A DNA stretch of 64,000 nt. It comes from Dickeya fangzhongdai (lineage in GTDB: Bacteria > Pseudomonadota > Gammaproteobacteria > Enterobacterales > Enterobacteriaceae). The position numbers were made by a program, and so were the translations under genes. The DNA is taken from contig NZ_CP025003.1 in assembly GCF_002812485.1 (NCBI RefSeq), forward strand, positions 1,054,001-1,118,000, given 5' to 3'. The notes beneath the pieces were generated by a model. That model made no database searches. It saw only the letters and a list, made by a program, of their open reading frames with translations, and was not told where the DNA came from. Of the stretch, positions 10,131 to 18,904 are shown one piece after another (positions within the stretch are counted from its first letter, which is position 1; the number at the start of each line of letters is the position of its first letter).

Positions 10131-11117
10131 ATGACATTGACTCGACGTGCATTTCTGGCAGGCGCCTCCGCCTGTATGGTCGCGCCCTGGTTGGGAGCGG
10201 GAGCCGCGGAAACCGCGCCATCCGGCGAATTGATCTTCGGGTACGGCAAAACCGGGATCGGCAGCTCACTGGCGGTCGATACTGCGGCGTCGCTGGCGCA
10301 ATCTTATCAGCAGAACCTTTACAAGCTGGTCAATATTCCCAGCGGAAACAGCCTGCGCGCCGTTTCGACGGTTAAACGCGCTGCCCCCGATGGCCGCACG
10401 CTGTTGCAGGCCCAGTCGCCGCAGATGAATCTGCTGCCGGTGATCTATCGCAGTTTGCCGTATGACCCGCTCACGGATTTCGAGCCGCTGGCGATCATGG
10501 GGGAATACACCTTGTTCCTGACCGTCGGCAAGCTGGTGGATCCCCGGGTCAAAACGCTGGATGACTACCTGCGTTGGGTAGAGAGGAACCCGGAATACCG
10601 TAATGTCGGTTTTACCCAGTTCGGCTCGACCGGCCATATCGCGCAGGCGATTCTGTCGCGCCAGAAAGAAGTGGCGATCCAGCCGGTGGCCTACTTTGGT
10701 TCTTCGATGATGATCGAGGATTTACTGAATGGCTACCTCTCCGCCGGGCTGGTGATTTCGGGGAATGCCTCCAGCGCGTTTCGAAGCGGTCGCCTGCGCG
10801 CGGTTGCCATTACCAGCACTGAACGTCATCCCGGCTGGGAAAACATTCCGACCTGCAAGGAACAGGGCGTGCCGGAAATGGCGATTAGCGGCTGGTACGG
10901 CTGGTTTGCACCGGCCTCAATGCCCGACCGCGTCTACGCGCCGCTGGCCGAGGCGTTACAACAGCGCATTCAGCATGAACATTATGCCTCTGTACTGGAA
11001 CGTTATTCTCTGAAGCCGGTAGCGTCGTCGTCGCCCGACAGGATTCGGGAGCGTATCCGCGATGAGCAGGAGTACTACCGCGAGTTGGTTGACAGTTATC
11101 ACATCAGCCGGATCTGA
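10131..11117 (+). CDS. Bug/TctC-family periplasmic binding protein with Tat-like leader (copy 1)
   Basis: The 328-residue product follows a good ribosome site (GGAGG). It starts with a twin-arginine-type leader (TRRAFLAG, then a hydrophobic stretch and AGAAETA), so export by Tat is likely. The body matches tripartite-tricarboxylate-transporter receptor proteins: a PSGNSLRAVSTVKRAAPDG region, LPYDPLTDFEPLA, and GWYGWFAPASMP near the C-terminus. Normal partners TctA and TctB are absent nearby. It lies 31 bp after the M50-HlyD gene on the same strand and is followed by a paralogue. I infer a role with the export cluster or sensing of a carboxylate ligand; the ligand is unknown. Confidence 0.8.
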   Translation: MTLTRRAFLAGASACMVAPWLGAGAAETAPSGELIFGYGKTGIGSSLAVDTAASLAQSYQQNLYKLVNIPSGNSLRAVSTVKRAAPDGRTLLQAQSPQMNLLPVIYRSLPYDPLTDFEPLAIMGEYTLFLTVGKLVDPRVKTLDDYLRWVERNPEYRNVGFTQFGSTGHIAQAILSRQKEVAIQPVAYFGSSMMIEDLLNGYLSAGLVISGNASSAFRSGRLRAVAITSTERHPGWENIPTCKEQGVPEMAISGWYGWFAPASMPDRVYAPLAEALQQRIQHEHYASVLERYSLKPVASSSPDRIRERIRDEQEYYRELVDSYHISRI

Positions 11118-11167
11118 GGTGAGGCTGCCTTGATGGAACATCCGCAAATCGATTGGGAGACGAACAT

Positions 11168-12154
11168 ATGGCTATGACCCGGCGAACATTCCTGGCGGGC
11201 TGCTCTTCGCTGCTATTCCCCGCGCTGTATTCGCGTGGACCTCAGGCCGCCGCGCCGCAGGAAGGCGTGGTGATGTTTGGTTATGCCCAGACCGGGTTGG
11301 GCAGCAAGGTGGCGAACGAAGTGTCGGTACTGCTGGAATCTCAATATCGTGCACGCCGTTATCGGCTGTATAACGAACCCGGTGAGAACAGCATCAGGGC
11401 GGTGATGTCGGCGAAAAAATCGCCCGGCGATGGCAGCGTGCTGCTGATGGCGCAATCGCCGCAGCTGATTATTTTCCCGTCTATCTACAACCACTTACCC
11501 TACAATCCTCTGACTGATTTCAAGCCGCTGGCGATAACCGGCGAGTATACCTTGCTGCTGACGCTGGGGCCGATAGTGGACGCCAGGGTAAAAAGCCTGG
11601 ACGATTATGTGCGCTGGGTGGAAAGCAACCCGGAGTTCAGCAATATCGGCTTTGCCCAGTTTGGCTCTCCCGGCCACATGGCGCAGCTGGTGCTCGGGCG
11701 CGAAAAGAACGTGGCGCTGCAACCGCAATCCTACTATGGCACTTCCATGATTGTGGATGATTTGCTGAACGGGCATCTGGCGGCGGCGTTTCTGATTTCC
11801 GGTAACTCGCTCGATCTGTATAAGAATGGCAAGCTGCGGGCGATCGCCTCTACCAGCCGTTTGCGTCAGCCGGGGGTGGATGACGTGCCGACCTGCCGCG
11901 AGCAAGGGATTCCGTCGATGAATATTAATGGCTGGTACGGCTGGTTCGCACCCGCCGGCATGCCGGACAGTGTTTATCGTCCGCTGGCGGACGCGATGCA
12001 ACGCACCATCGTGAGCTACGACTATCTGGAAATGCTGCGAAAATATTACCTGAAGCCGGTGTACGACAATCCCGATAAAATCCGGCAGCGAATTCAACAG
12101 GAGCAGGCGTATTACGCCGACCTGATTGAGACGTATCGGGTGAGCAAAGTGTGA
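11168..12154 (+). CDS. Bug/TctC-family periplasmic binding protein with Tat-like leader (copy 2)
   Basis: I chose ATG 11168 (MAMTRRTFLAGCSS), preceded by GGGAGA, over an upstream start at 11153 because it begins directly at a twin-arginine-type leader. The 328-residue product is a clear paralogue of the gene 50 bp upstream: same length, SLDDYVRWVESNPEFSNIGF against TLDDYLRWVERNPEYRNVGF, and GWYGWFAPAGMP. The pair therefore arose by tandem duplication and has diverged considerably. No membrane subunits of a TTT transporter are present. Its stop codon lies inside a 37-bp tandem duplication. Confidence 0.8.
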   Translation: MAMTRRTFLAGCSSLLFPALYSRGPQAAAPQEGVVMFGYAQTGLGSKVANEVSVLLESQYRARRYRLYNEPGENSIRAVMSAKKSPGDGSVLLMAQSPQLIIFPSIYNHLPYNPLTDFKPLAITGEYTLLLTLGPIVDARVKSLDDYVRWVESNPEFSNIGFAQFGSPGHMAQLVLGREKNVALQPQSYYGTSMIVDDLLNGHLAAAFLISGNSLDLYKNGKLRAIASTSRLRQPGVDDVPTCREQGIPSMNINGWYGWFAPAGMPDSVYRPLADAMQRTIVSYDYLEMLRKYYLKPVYDNPDKIRQRIQQEQAYYADLIETYRVSKV

Positions 12155-12222
12155 GCCGCGTTCGCGCCGGGCTATCGTCCCCGTAGTGTGAGCCGCGTTC
12201 GCGCCGGGCTATCGTCCCCGTA
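12149..12222. repeat. perfect 37-bp tandem duplication across the end of the Bug-2 gene
   Basis: The unit starting GTGTGAGCCGCGTTCG and ending TCGTCCCCGTA occurs twice back to back (12149-12185 and 12186-12222) with no mismatch. The first copy contains the last codon and the TGA stop of the gene. The exact identity suggests a recent slippage or duplication event. Confidence 0.95.
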
Positions 12223-12328
12223 ATGACCGCACGTCGCGCTATTTATGAAAAAATCATCTTTCGGCGCGGTTCGGTAATGTCAAAAACGTTTATCAAATAG
12301 CCCTGCTTTTGTTGTGTGATTAATGATG

Positions 12329-12344
12329 CTGTGTTTATATACAG
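12329..12344. promoter_or_regulatory. LexA (SOS) box upstream of sbmC
   Basis: The 16-mer CTGT-GTTTATAT-ACAG matches the enterobacterial LexA consensus CTGT-N8-ACAG with an AT-rich centre. It lies 30 bp before the sbmC start, where sbmC is known to be SOS controlled in E. coli. Confidence 0.85.
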
Positions 12345-12373
12345 TAATGTTAATCGAGCAATGAGGGGGAAAT

Positions 12374-12850
12374 ATGACACTGCGTTTTGACGTGGCACAG
12401 CCTAAAAAGGTGCATTGCCTGCGCGTTATCGGGCCTTATCATCAATCGGTGCCCGATGGATTTCAGAAACTGATTGCGTGGGCGCAGGAGCAGCAATTGC
12501 CCTGGACGGAAACGCTGGCGTTTTACTGGGACGATCCATCAGAAACGGAACAAGATCAGCTGCGGGCGGATGTGGCGCTGGTGCTGCCGGCTGAAACAGC
12601 GATAGGCGAGAATACGCTGGGTGTCCGCGAGGAAACGATTCCAGAGGGATTGTTCGCGGTCTTGCATACCATTGTCAGCAACGGTGAATTCGCCAAAGCC
12701 TGGGGCGAGCTATATGACCTGATTGCCCAGAATGGGTATAGGCCGGCCAGAGGCGTATGCTTTGAACGGTATTTATGCGATGGCAGCAATGGAAACTGGG
12801 AAATTGAAATCTGGCAGTCGGTCGACCCGAATGACGACGACCAACAATGA
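12374..12850 (+). CDS. sbmC: SbmC-like DNA gyrase inhibitor (GyrI)
   Basis: The 158-residue product starts at ATG 12374 after GAGGGGGAA. It matches the GyrI-like effector-binding fold typical of SbmC: an initial FDVAQPKKVHCLRVIGPYHQ strand region, the middle segment ADVALVLP, and the C-terminal CFERYLCDG with WEIEIWQSV. SbmC binds gyrase and protects against gyrase poisons such as microcin B17; in E. coli it is induced by SOS. The LexA box just upstream supports this identity. It stands alone, without co-transcribed neighbours. Confidence 0.85.
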   Translation: MTLRFDVAQPKKVHCLRVIGPYHQSVPDGFQKLIAWAQEQQLPWTETLAFYWDDPSETEQDQLRADVALVLPAETAIGENTLGVREETIPEGLFAVLHTIVSNGEFAKAWGELYDLIAQNGYRPARGVCFERYLCDGSNGNWEIEIWQSVDPNDDDQQ

Positions 12851-13388
12851 AGATTGCGCGTCTTCGCTGATGGCAAGGATGCCATAAAGCCGGACGTAAT
12901 ATGCTCCGGCTCCAGCGCCGGCGGCGATCAAACCGCGATACCCTCAGGTTTTCCCGTTCCGGTATGCGTCTGGAAATAGCTGACGGCGTGGTACGCACTT
13001 GCGCGCCGCAGCTGGAACCCTCCCACTTTGAACGACCCCATCGAGCGCTTCCGGTGGCTTGATGCCATCGCTGTTGCCTGCTCGGCATACCGGTTGATGG
13101 CCTTACCGCGATGACATCACGCCCCTTTGCGGGAATAACAGACAACGTATTCAGGAGTTATGCGGCATATTCTCCAGCGATGTGCCGGTCAGTGAGGCGT
13201 GTGCCGGTGTCGTCATTTTTTACCGGCAATGATGATGGTTTAGTCATGCATTTTTTATGTTTCGTGTATGATTCGCTGTCTGAATATTGCGAATGATCTG
13301 GCCCCGAATGAGCAAGCGATGTTGCCTTGCCCGGTATCCGGCGGCGCCGGGCAGGCGGAAATAACGGGCATCACCAAAGGATGGAGTC
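12851..13388. other. intergenic region with a possible gene-tail remnant
   Basis: No complete gene is supported here. On the minus strand from about 13113 to 12929 there is an open stretch of about 60 codons ending in TGA (contains GSFKVGGFQLRRASAYHAV), which reads like the end of a protein but has no start or ribosome site. It may be a decayed gene tail. The remainder shows only short chance ORFs. Confidence 0.4.
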
Positions 13389-14114
13389 ATGCAGGAAGGC
13401 CGGTTCGACACGCCACCGGGAACATCGGCCCCCGGTCTGATACAGCTGGAACAGGTTAGCCACGCTTATCCCTCCGCGTTAGCGTCGCACCCGGTTCTGC
13501 ATAATGTTTCCCTGTCGGTTGACGCAGGGCAGAGTTGCGCCATCGTTGGCGCTTCCGGCTCAGGGAAAAGCACGCTGTTGAACATTATCGGGCTGCTCGA
13601 TAAACCCTCGTCGGGGCGACTGTGGCTGAACGGCTGTGACATGGCGCAGGCTTCGGCCGATGAACGCGCCAGAATACGCAACCAGACTATCGGGTTCGTT
13701 TTTCAGAGCTTTAATCTGCTGCCGCGTCTTAGCGTGCTGGATAACGCGGCGCTGCCGCTGCTCTATCGCGGTTATTCCCACCGTGATGCCCATCAGGCGG
13801 CCAGGCGTCAACTGGAACGGGTTGGGCTGGCCGAGCGCCTCCATTACCGCCCGGCGGATCTGTCCGGCGGCCAGCGACAGCGCGTCGCCATCGCCCGCGC
13901 CCTCACCGGCGAGCCGTCACTGTTGCTGGCCGATGAACCCACCGGCAATCTCGATAGCCAGACCGCCGGCGATATTCTGTCGTTATTGCTGGCGCTGAAC
14001 CGGGAACAAGGGGTGACGCTGGTGATGGTCACGCATGACGAATCCATCGCCCGGCAGATGCAGCGTCGTATTCAGGTGAGCGATGGCCGCGTTCAGGAAT
14101 ACATCAATAGTTAA
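13389..14114 (+). CDS. MacB/LolD-type ABC transporter ATP-binding protein
   Basis: The 241-residue product has Walker A GASGSGKST (about residue 57), Q-loop FVFQSFNLLP, signature LSGGQRQR, Walker B LLLADEPTGNLD and the H-switch VTHDE, in the order and spacing of MacB/LolD-family ATPases. It heads an operon that continues with a small secreted protein, an FtsX-type permease, a TolC-like channel and an adaptor. MacB-family complexes are mechanotransmitters that expel substrates already in the periplasm. Here the ATPase and permease are separate polypeptides, unlike fused E. coli MacB. Confidence 0.9.
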   Translation: MQEGRFDTPPGTSAPGLIQLEQVSHAYPSALASHPVLHNVSLSVDAGQSCAIVGASGSGKSTLLNIIGLLDKPSSGRLWLNGCDMAQASADERARIRNQTIGFVFQSFNLLPRLSVLDNAALPLLYRGYSHRDAHQAARRQLERVGLAERLHYRPADLSGGQRQRVAIARALTGEPSLLLADEPTGNLDSQTAGDILSLLLALNREQGVTLVMVTHDESIARQMQRRIQVSDGRVQEYINS

Positions 14115-14169
14115 ATGTTTTTATATGGTTACTAATTTATTTGTAAAGGTTTGGTCGGATGAGTCGATA

Positions 14170-14263
14170 TTGACTAGCGGCAAAGTTTCTGACTTATTGC
14201 CTTATTTTATAAAGGATGCTGTCTTTTTTATGACAGCGTAAAACGAAACCAAGGGAGGTTTCC
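14170..14263 (+). promoter_or_regulatory. possible promoter and leader hairpin before the small secreted protein
   Basis: TTGACT at 14170-14175 is a good -35 candidate, but the matching -10 is poor. A GCTGTC/GACAGC hairpin occupies 14219-14238, and a strong AAGGGAGG ribosome site precedes the next ATG. The 149-bp gap and hairpin suggest the small gene may be expressed more than, or apart from, the ATPase gene. Confidence 0.35.
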
Positions 14264-14671
14264 ATGCACCTTAAATCATTAAAAAAATTGTTAGTTGTTA
14301 GTGCGCTGGCTCTGGGCGCCGCCTCTCAGGCGAACGCGGCAAGTTGCGGCCCGACCCGTGTGACCGTTCCGGTATCGGGCTCGGTTAATCCTCAAACCGA
14401 AGTGCAGATCTATTCCAAAACGTACAACTGCTCGGCATACCTGATGGCGTCTTTAACGCCGAATTTTGGTTCCTCTTCCGTTTCTCTGTCGTTGACGCTC
14501 AAGTTGTATCAGCAGGTGGGTGGAAGCTGGCGTAGCGTCAGTGAAGGCCGCAATGTTTCCTATCAGATGGGCAGCACCGGCGGTACTTACAAACTGGTTG
14601 TCTTCAATAGCAATACCAGCGGTAACGCCCTTAACTGGACCGGAAATTATAAATCCCCTCTCAATAACTAA
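14264..14671 (+). CDS. small secreted protein embedded in an ABC exporter operon
   Basis: The 135-residue product has a strong ribosome site (GGGAGG) and a textbook signal peptide (KKLLVVSALALGAASQANA, cleavage before ASCGPT). The mature part, about 110 residues, has two cysteines about 23 residues apart that could form a disulfide, and it is rich in Ser, Thr, Gly and Asn with beta-strand character. I do not recognise the family. Its position between ATPase and permease genes suggests it is the transported substrate or an accessory periplasmic factor. Alternatives are a small lectin-like or bacteriocin-like protein; nothing in the sequence decides. Confidence 0.75.
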   Translation: MHLKSLKKLLVVSALALGAASQANAASCGPTRVTVPVSGSVNPQTEVQIYSKTYNCSAYLMASLTPNFGSSSVSLSLTLKLYQQVGGSWRSVSEGRNVSYQMGSTGGTYKLVVFNSNTSGNALNWTGNYKSPLNN

Positions 14672-14683
14672 TTGACAGGGAAA

Positions 14684-14719
14684 TGACCCACGCCGTTTCT
14701 GCCACAAAGGTGTGGGTCA
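14684..14719 (+). terminator. hairpin after the small secreted protein gene
   Basis: TGACCCACGCC pairs with GGTGTGGGTCA across a 14-nt loop, one G-T pair included. There is no U-tract after it, so it may act as an attenuator or mRNA-stabilising structure rather than a full terminator. Confidence 0.5.
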
Positions 14720-14747
14720 GTTAACAGCACGAATCAGGGAGGATAGC

Positions 14748-14852
14748 GTGAACATTCAAATTTTATCCGTGACGGCGCAGAGACAATGGGCCGGGCGGTT
14801 TCCTCGTCTGGTTGCTGCCTCTCGCGTGGTGACGGAAAAGACTGTTTCCTGA
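14748..14852 (+). CDS. short ORF, 34 residues, with strong ribosome site
   Basis: GTG 14748 is preceded by AGGGAGGAT at ideal spacing, the best ribosome site in the operon after that of the secreted protein. The peptide (MNIQILSVTAQRQWAGRFPR at its start) is basic, has no Cys and no obvious leader, and ends 21 bp before the permease start. It may be a leader peptide coupling translation to the permease, a small exported peptide, or chance. I do not recognise it. Confidence 0.35.
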   Translation: MNIQILSVTAQRQWAGRFPRLVAASRVVTEKTVS

Positions 14853-14873
14853 TGCGATAAAGGCTCGGTATTT

Positions 14874-16160
14874 GTGTTAAAGCGCGACGGGGACTACGCC
14901 AAAGGGATACATTCCGCGAAACAGCCGGAAGAACGGCACGCGGCCTTACCTGATGTCGCCCGTTCTCCCTACGGCGCTTCTCTGCATTACATGCTGACCG
15001 AACCGTTGGATAGCCTGCGCCAGTTAGGGCGACGGGCGGTGCTGGCGTTGCTGGGCATCACGGTGGGGTGCGCTGCGGTGGTAGCGTTGCTGAACATCGG
15101 CCACAACGCGGCGGCGGATGCCCTCCGCGCCTTTCGCGATATGGGCAGCGATATGCTGGTCGCCGGCTTTGCCGACGCGGCGCAGACCAGCCAGCGCCGC
15201 GTGCCCGCCACGCTGGATATCGACGCGCTAACCCGCGCCTTGCCTGGAATCCGGTACGCCGCGCCGCTTATTCTCACTTCGACCACTGCCCGCCTGCACC
15301 GACGTCAATTTAATGCCATCGTGGCCGGCGCCGGCGCCGAACTGGCGCAGGTGCTGGCGTTGCGGGTCGCACATGGCCGCTTCCTGACCCGTTACGATCG
15401 CCAGAGCACCTACGCCGTGCTTGGCGCGAAAACGGCGGTCGAACTGGGCGAAGCCGGTACGCCGGCGACGCTTGGCAGCCGAATACAGCTTGGCGGTTAT
15501 CTGTTTGAGGTAGTAGGGATTTTACAAGAGCAGGGGCAAAACCCGTTGCTTCCGGTGCCGGTGGACGAGGCTATCATCCTGCCTATCGAAGGCATGCACC
15601 GTCTTCTCTCCTCTCCTGAAATCAGCAGCGTGGTGGCGCGCAGCCGCCGTAGTGAAACGTTGCAGCAAGAGGCTGCGGCACTGCGTGATTATATGATGGC
15701 ATTGGCGCCGGGACGCGAGGTGTCGGTGCAACTCTCGCAGCAACTGCTGGAAGGTATGGCGCGGCAGTCGCGCACCTTTACCTGGCTGCTCGCCGGATTG
15801 GGCGGCGTGTCGCTGCTGATGGGAGGCGTGGGCGTGATGAACGTCATGGTGATGAACGTTGCCGGACGGCGACGCGAAATCGGTGTGCGTATGGCGCTGG
15901 GCGCCCGCCCAAAAGATATTGGCCGCCTGTTTCTGCTGGAGGCGGCGGCGTTGGCGATCGTCGGCGCGCTGGCCGGAGCGATTGTCGGCCTGCTCGCCGC
16001 CTGGTTGTTTGTGAACATGTCCGGCTGGACTTTTGCTTTGTCCCCGCTGTCGCTGCCTTTGGGCATGATCAGTTCGCTGGCGGTCGGGGTGTTCTTTGGT
16101 CTGCATCCCGCCCTGACGGCGGCCCGGCTGGAGCCGGTAAAGGCGCTGCGTGATGATTAG
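14874..16160 (+). CDS. FtsX/MacB-type ABC transporter permease
   Basis: The 428-residue product starts at GTG 14874. It has a first membrane segment at about 45-67 (AVLALLGITVGCAAVVALLN), a large periplasmic MacB-like domain, and three C-terminal segments with the family signatures GGVGVMNVMVMNVAGRRREIG and VRMALGARPKDI, ending with LEPVKALRDD. This is the membrane subunit for the ATPase encoded at 13389. The Arg-Arg-Arg-Glu-Ile-Gly-Val-Arg coupling helix is intact. The next gene overlaps its stop. Confidence 0.9.
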   Translation: MLKRDGDYAKGIHSAKQPEERHAALPDVARSPYGASLHYMLTEPLDSLRQLGRRAVLALLGITVGCAAVVALLNIGHNAAADALRAFRDMGSDMLVAGFADAAQTSQRRVPATLDIDALTRALPGIRYAAPLILTSTTARLHRRQFNAIVAGAGAELAQVLALRVAHGRFLTRYDRQSTYAVLGAKTAVELGEAGTPATLGSRIQLGGYLFEVVGILQEQGQNPLLPVPVDEAIILPIEGMHRLLSSPEISSVVARSRRSETLQQEAAALRDYMMALAPGREVSVQLSQQLLEGMARQSRTFTWLLAGLGGVSLLMGGVGVMNVMVMNVAGRRREIGVRMALGARPKDIGRLFLLEAAALAIVGALAGAIVGLLAAWLFVNMSGWTFALSPLSLPLGMISSLAVGVFFGLHPALTAARLEPVKALRDD

Positions 16161-17619
16161 AACGGTTGCCTTCGTCCTGTTGCTGCTGGTTGGGCTGGAT
16201 GCGTCCGCCGCGCTGACCGACCGCCTGCTGCCTTCTCAGGCGACCCGTGCGGGCAGCAGCACCTTGTCTCCCAACGCGCAGATTATCGATCTGACGCTAA
16301 GCGACGCTATCTATCTTGGCTTGCGCGATAACCGCGCCATTCGTAGCGCCTATCTGGATCGCGTCGCGCAGAAATTCGACCTGCTGGTGGCCGAAGACCG
16401 CTTTACTCCCAAGCTGGTGTTGAGCGGCAGCTATCTGGCGGCGCGCAATCAGGATGACCGCTACCGTCAGGGCGAAATCGCGCCCACCACCACGCTGCTG
16501 ACGCCTTATGGCACCCGCGTGAGTCTGGCCTGGACGCACCGCTCCACGCTGGCGGATGAAGCCGGTCGTACCCGCAATGACGGCGCCACGATCACGGTTA
16601 TCCAGCCGTTGCTGCGCGGTGCAGGTAAAGAGATCGCCACCGCGCCGGTGCGGCTGGCAAAGCTGTCCGAGCAGATCAACCGGCTGACGCTGAAGGCCAC
16701 CGTCGCCCGGACTATTACCCAAGTCATCATGGCCTATCGGGCGTTGCTGCAGGCGCAGGAGCAATTGAACATTGCCGATGAAGCGCTGGCGCGTTCACGC
16801 CAGTTGCTGGAGGTCAACCGCTCTCTGATCGCCGCCGGGCGCATGGCCGAATTCGAAATCATCCAGACGGAAGCGGATGTCGCGACTCAGGAGCTGTCCC
16901 GTGAAGAAGCGATCAATCAGCTTGACGTCAGCCGCCTGGCGCTGCTGCAACTGCTGGCGCTGGATTTGCGCACGCCTGTCCGCGCGACCGAGCGGTTGCA
17001 GGCCAGCCGCGTCGACGTCAGCCCCGCCGCCGCGTTGTCTCAGGCCGAGGCGCTGCAACCCGCCTACCTTACGCAACTGATCGTCGATAAACAGGCCGAC
17101 ATTAGTCTGGCGGTGGCGCGCAATGACCGCCTGTGGGATGTGTCGCTGGTAGGGGGAACCAGCCAGCTGCGCGATCGCAACAGCGCGGTGGGCGGGTCGC
17201 GCAACTGGGAGAACTATGTCGGCGTGCAGGTGGACATTCCCATCGGCGATATGAGTCAGCAGCAGGCGGAGGTGCAGGCGCGGGTTAACGTGCAGAATCA
17301 ACGCATTCAGCTCGCCGAAAGCCGCCAGCAACTGGAGCGCGACGTCACCAACGCCGTGCGCGATATCGGCACCCGCTGGCGCCAGTTTGAGATAGCCCAG
17401 CGCGCGCGGGATCTTTCGCGTCGCAAGCTGGATATCGAACGGGAAAAACTCACCGCCGGGCGCTCCAGCAACTTTCAGGTGCTGAGTTTTGAAACCGATC
17501 TGCGTAACGCCGAAAACGCCCGGCTCAGCGCCCTGATTACCTATCTCAACACCCAGGCCGATCTGGATCAAACGCTGGGTACGACGCTGCAAAGCTGGGA
17601 TATCTCACTCAATGATTAA
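16153..17619 (+). CDS. TolC-family outer-membrane channel of the MacB-type exporter
   Basis: ATG 16153 overlaps the permease stop (a GTG at 16150 is also possible). The product of about 488 residues has a signal peptide (LLLLVGLDASAA) and long coiled-coil helical repeats typical of TolC-like channels (LAKLSEQINRLTLKATVART, later LDIEREKLTAGRSSNFQVLS). The signal has no lipobox cysteine, unlike the outer-membrane lipoproteins at 4233 and 26548. It provides the outer-membrane exit duct for the ABC complex. Confidence 0.85.
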   Translation: MIRTVAFVLLLLVGLDASAALTDRLLPSQATRAGSSTLSPNAQIIDLTLSDAIYLGLRDNRAIRSAYLDRVAQKFDLLVAEDRFTPKLVLSGSYLAARNQDDRYRQGEIAPTTTLLTPYGTRVSLAWTHRSTLADEAGRTRNDGATITVIQPLLRGAGKEIATAPVRLAKLSEQINRLTLKATVARTITQVIMAYRALLQAQEQLNIADEALARSRQLLEVNRSLIAAGRMAEFEIIQTEADVATQELSREEAINQLDVSRLALLQLLALDLRTPVRATERLQASRVDVSPAAALSQAEALQPAYLTQLIVDKQADISLAVARNDRLWDVSLVGGTSQLRDRNSAVGGSRNWENYVGVQVDIPIGDMSQQQAEVQARVNVQNQRIQLAESRQQLERDVTNAVRDIGTRWRQFEIAQRARDLSRRKLDIEREKLTAGRSSNFQVLSFETDLRNAENARLSALITYLNTQADLDQTLGTTLQSWDISLND

Positions 17620-18904
17620 TCTTTCACGATACCGGCAACGCCCGCTGCGCCGGCGCCTGGCGCTGATGGTCGCCCTCGCGCTGGGCGTGGCGGCGACTAT
17701 CTGGACGTTCTGGCCGCCGGCGACCAGCGCCATGCCGCAGACGCAATGGCTACGCGTTGAACCGCAGGTGCTGGAAAACCGTCTGGGGTTGACCGGGCGG
17801 ATTCAGGCCGCCGCCACGTTGACGCTCTCCGCGCCGTTTGACGGCATGATCAAAGACGTGCTGGTCAATGAAGGGCAACGGGTGGAAGCAGGCCAGCCGT
17901 TGCTGACGCTGGATACCGGCCTGCTGGATATCCAACTGCGTCAGGCGCTGGCCGACTTGCTAAAAGCGCAGCGCACAGTGCAGGACATGCAGCACTGGGA
18001 ACAAGGTCAGGATGTGGCGCGGGCGCGACGTACCCTGAATAACGCGCGTATCAGCCTGACGAACACCGAGGCCAACCTGAAAGATACCCGCACCCTGTTT
18101 GAGCGCGGCATCGTCGCCAGAATGGAAGTCGATGCGCTGGCTCAACAGGCTCAGGCGCAACGGCTCGATCTGTCCGCCGCGCAGGAGGAATTGCAGGCGG
18201 CGCTGGACCGGGGGCGTGGCGAAAACCGTCAGATCGCCGAGATGGAACTGGCTAACGCTCAGTCGCGCCATCAAACGCTGATGGCGATGCAGGCGCAGCA
18301 GGTGGTGCGTGCGCCGTTTGCGGGCGTACTGGTGCGCCCCGCCGCGCCGGAAACCGATAAACGCCAGCCATTGCAGCCGGGGATGCGGGCCAATCAGGGG
18401 ATGCCGCTGTTCGGGCTGATCAATCCTGATCGCCTACAGGTCGTAGCCAGTCTCGAAGAGGCCGACCTGCATCAGTTGCACGAAGGGATGGCGGTGGAGA
18501 TCAGCGGCGACGGTTTTGCCGGGCTGACGCTGAACGGCCATATCCAGACCATCGGTATTGAAGGGCGCGCTGGCGACATGGCCGCCGCCAGCGCCCGCTA
18601 CGATGTGCTGGTTACTCTTGCTACTCCGCCGGCGGAACAGCGCCAGCGTCTGCGGCTGGGGATGAGCGCCCGGCTGTCGGTGGTCACGTATCGTAATGAG
18701 CACGGCATCGCCGTTCCCGTCGAGGCATTGCACACGGACGAGGCCGGCAACAGCTATGTTCTCTTCCGTCAGGATGCCGACAGCGTGCCGCAGCAACGTG
18801 CGGTGGTGCCGGGCGTGGCGGTGCCGCAAGGCGTGGAAGTGAAGGGTCTGCCTGACGGACCAGGGTACGTCGAAATCACGAACAGCAGCGGCGCTGCTGA
18901 ATGA
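17612..18904 (+). CDS. MacA/HlyD-type periplasmic adaptor
   Basis: The 430-residue product overlaps the channel gene by 8 bp. An uncleaved N-terminal anchor (about 15-35) is followed by the lipoyl half-motif (DGMIKDVLVNEGQRVEAGQP), a long helical hairpin (about 115-215) and the second half (VRAPFAGVLVRPAAPE), then the beta-barrel region. This is the layout of MacA-type adaptors that link the permease to TolC. It closes the five-gene exporter operon starting at 13389. Confidence 0.88.
   Translation: MINLSRYRQRPLRRRLALMVALALGVAATIWTFWPPATSAMPQTQWLRVEPQVLENRLGLTGRIQAAATLTLSAPFDGMIKDVLVNEGQRVEAGQPLLTLDTGLLDIQLRQALADLLKAQRTVQDMQHWEQGQDVARARRTLNNARISLTNTEANLKDTRTLFERGIVARMEVDALAQQAQAQRLDLSAAQEELQAALDRGRGENRQIAEMELANAQSRHQTLMAMQAQQVVRAPFAGVLVRPAAPETDKRQPLQPGMRANQGMPLFGLINPDRLQVVASLEEADLHQLHEGMAVEISGDGFAGLTLNGHIQTIGIEGRAGDMAAASARYDVLVTLATPPAEQRQRLRLGMSARLSVVTYRNEHGIAVPVEALHTDEAGNSYVLFRQDADSVPQQRAVVPGVAVPQGVEVKGLPDGPGYVEITNSSGAAE

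Noticed and set aside
12675..13145. Minus-strand ORF of 156 residues overlapping sbmC
   Set aside because: It overlaps a confident plus-strand gene, lacks a ribosome site and shows no domain.
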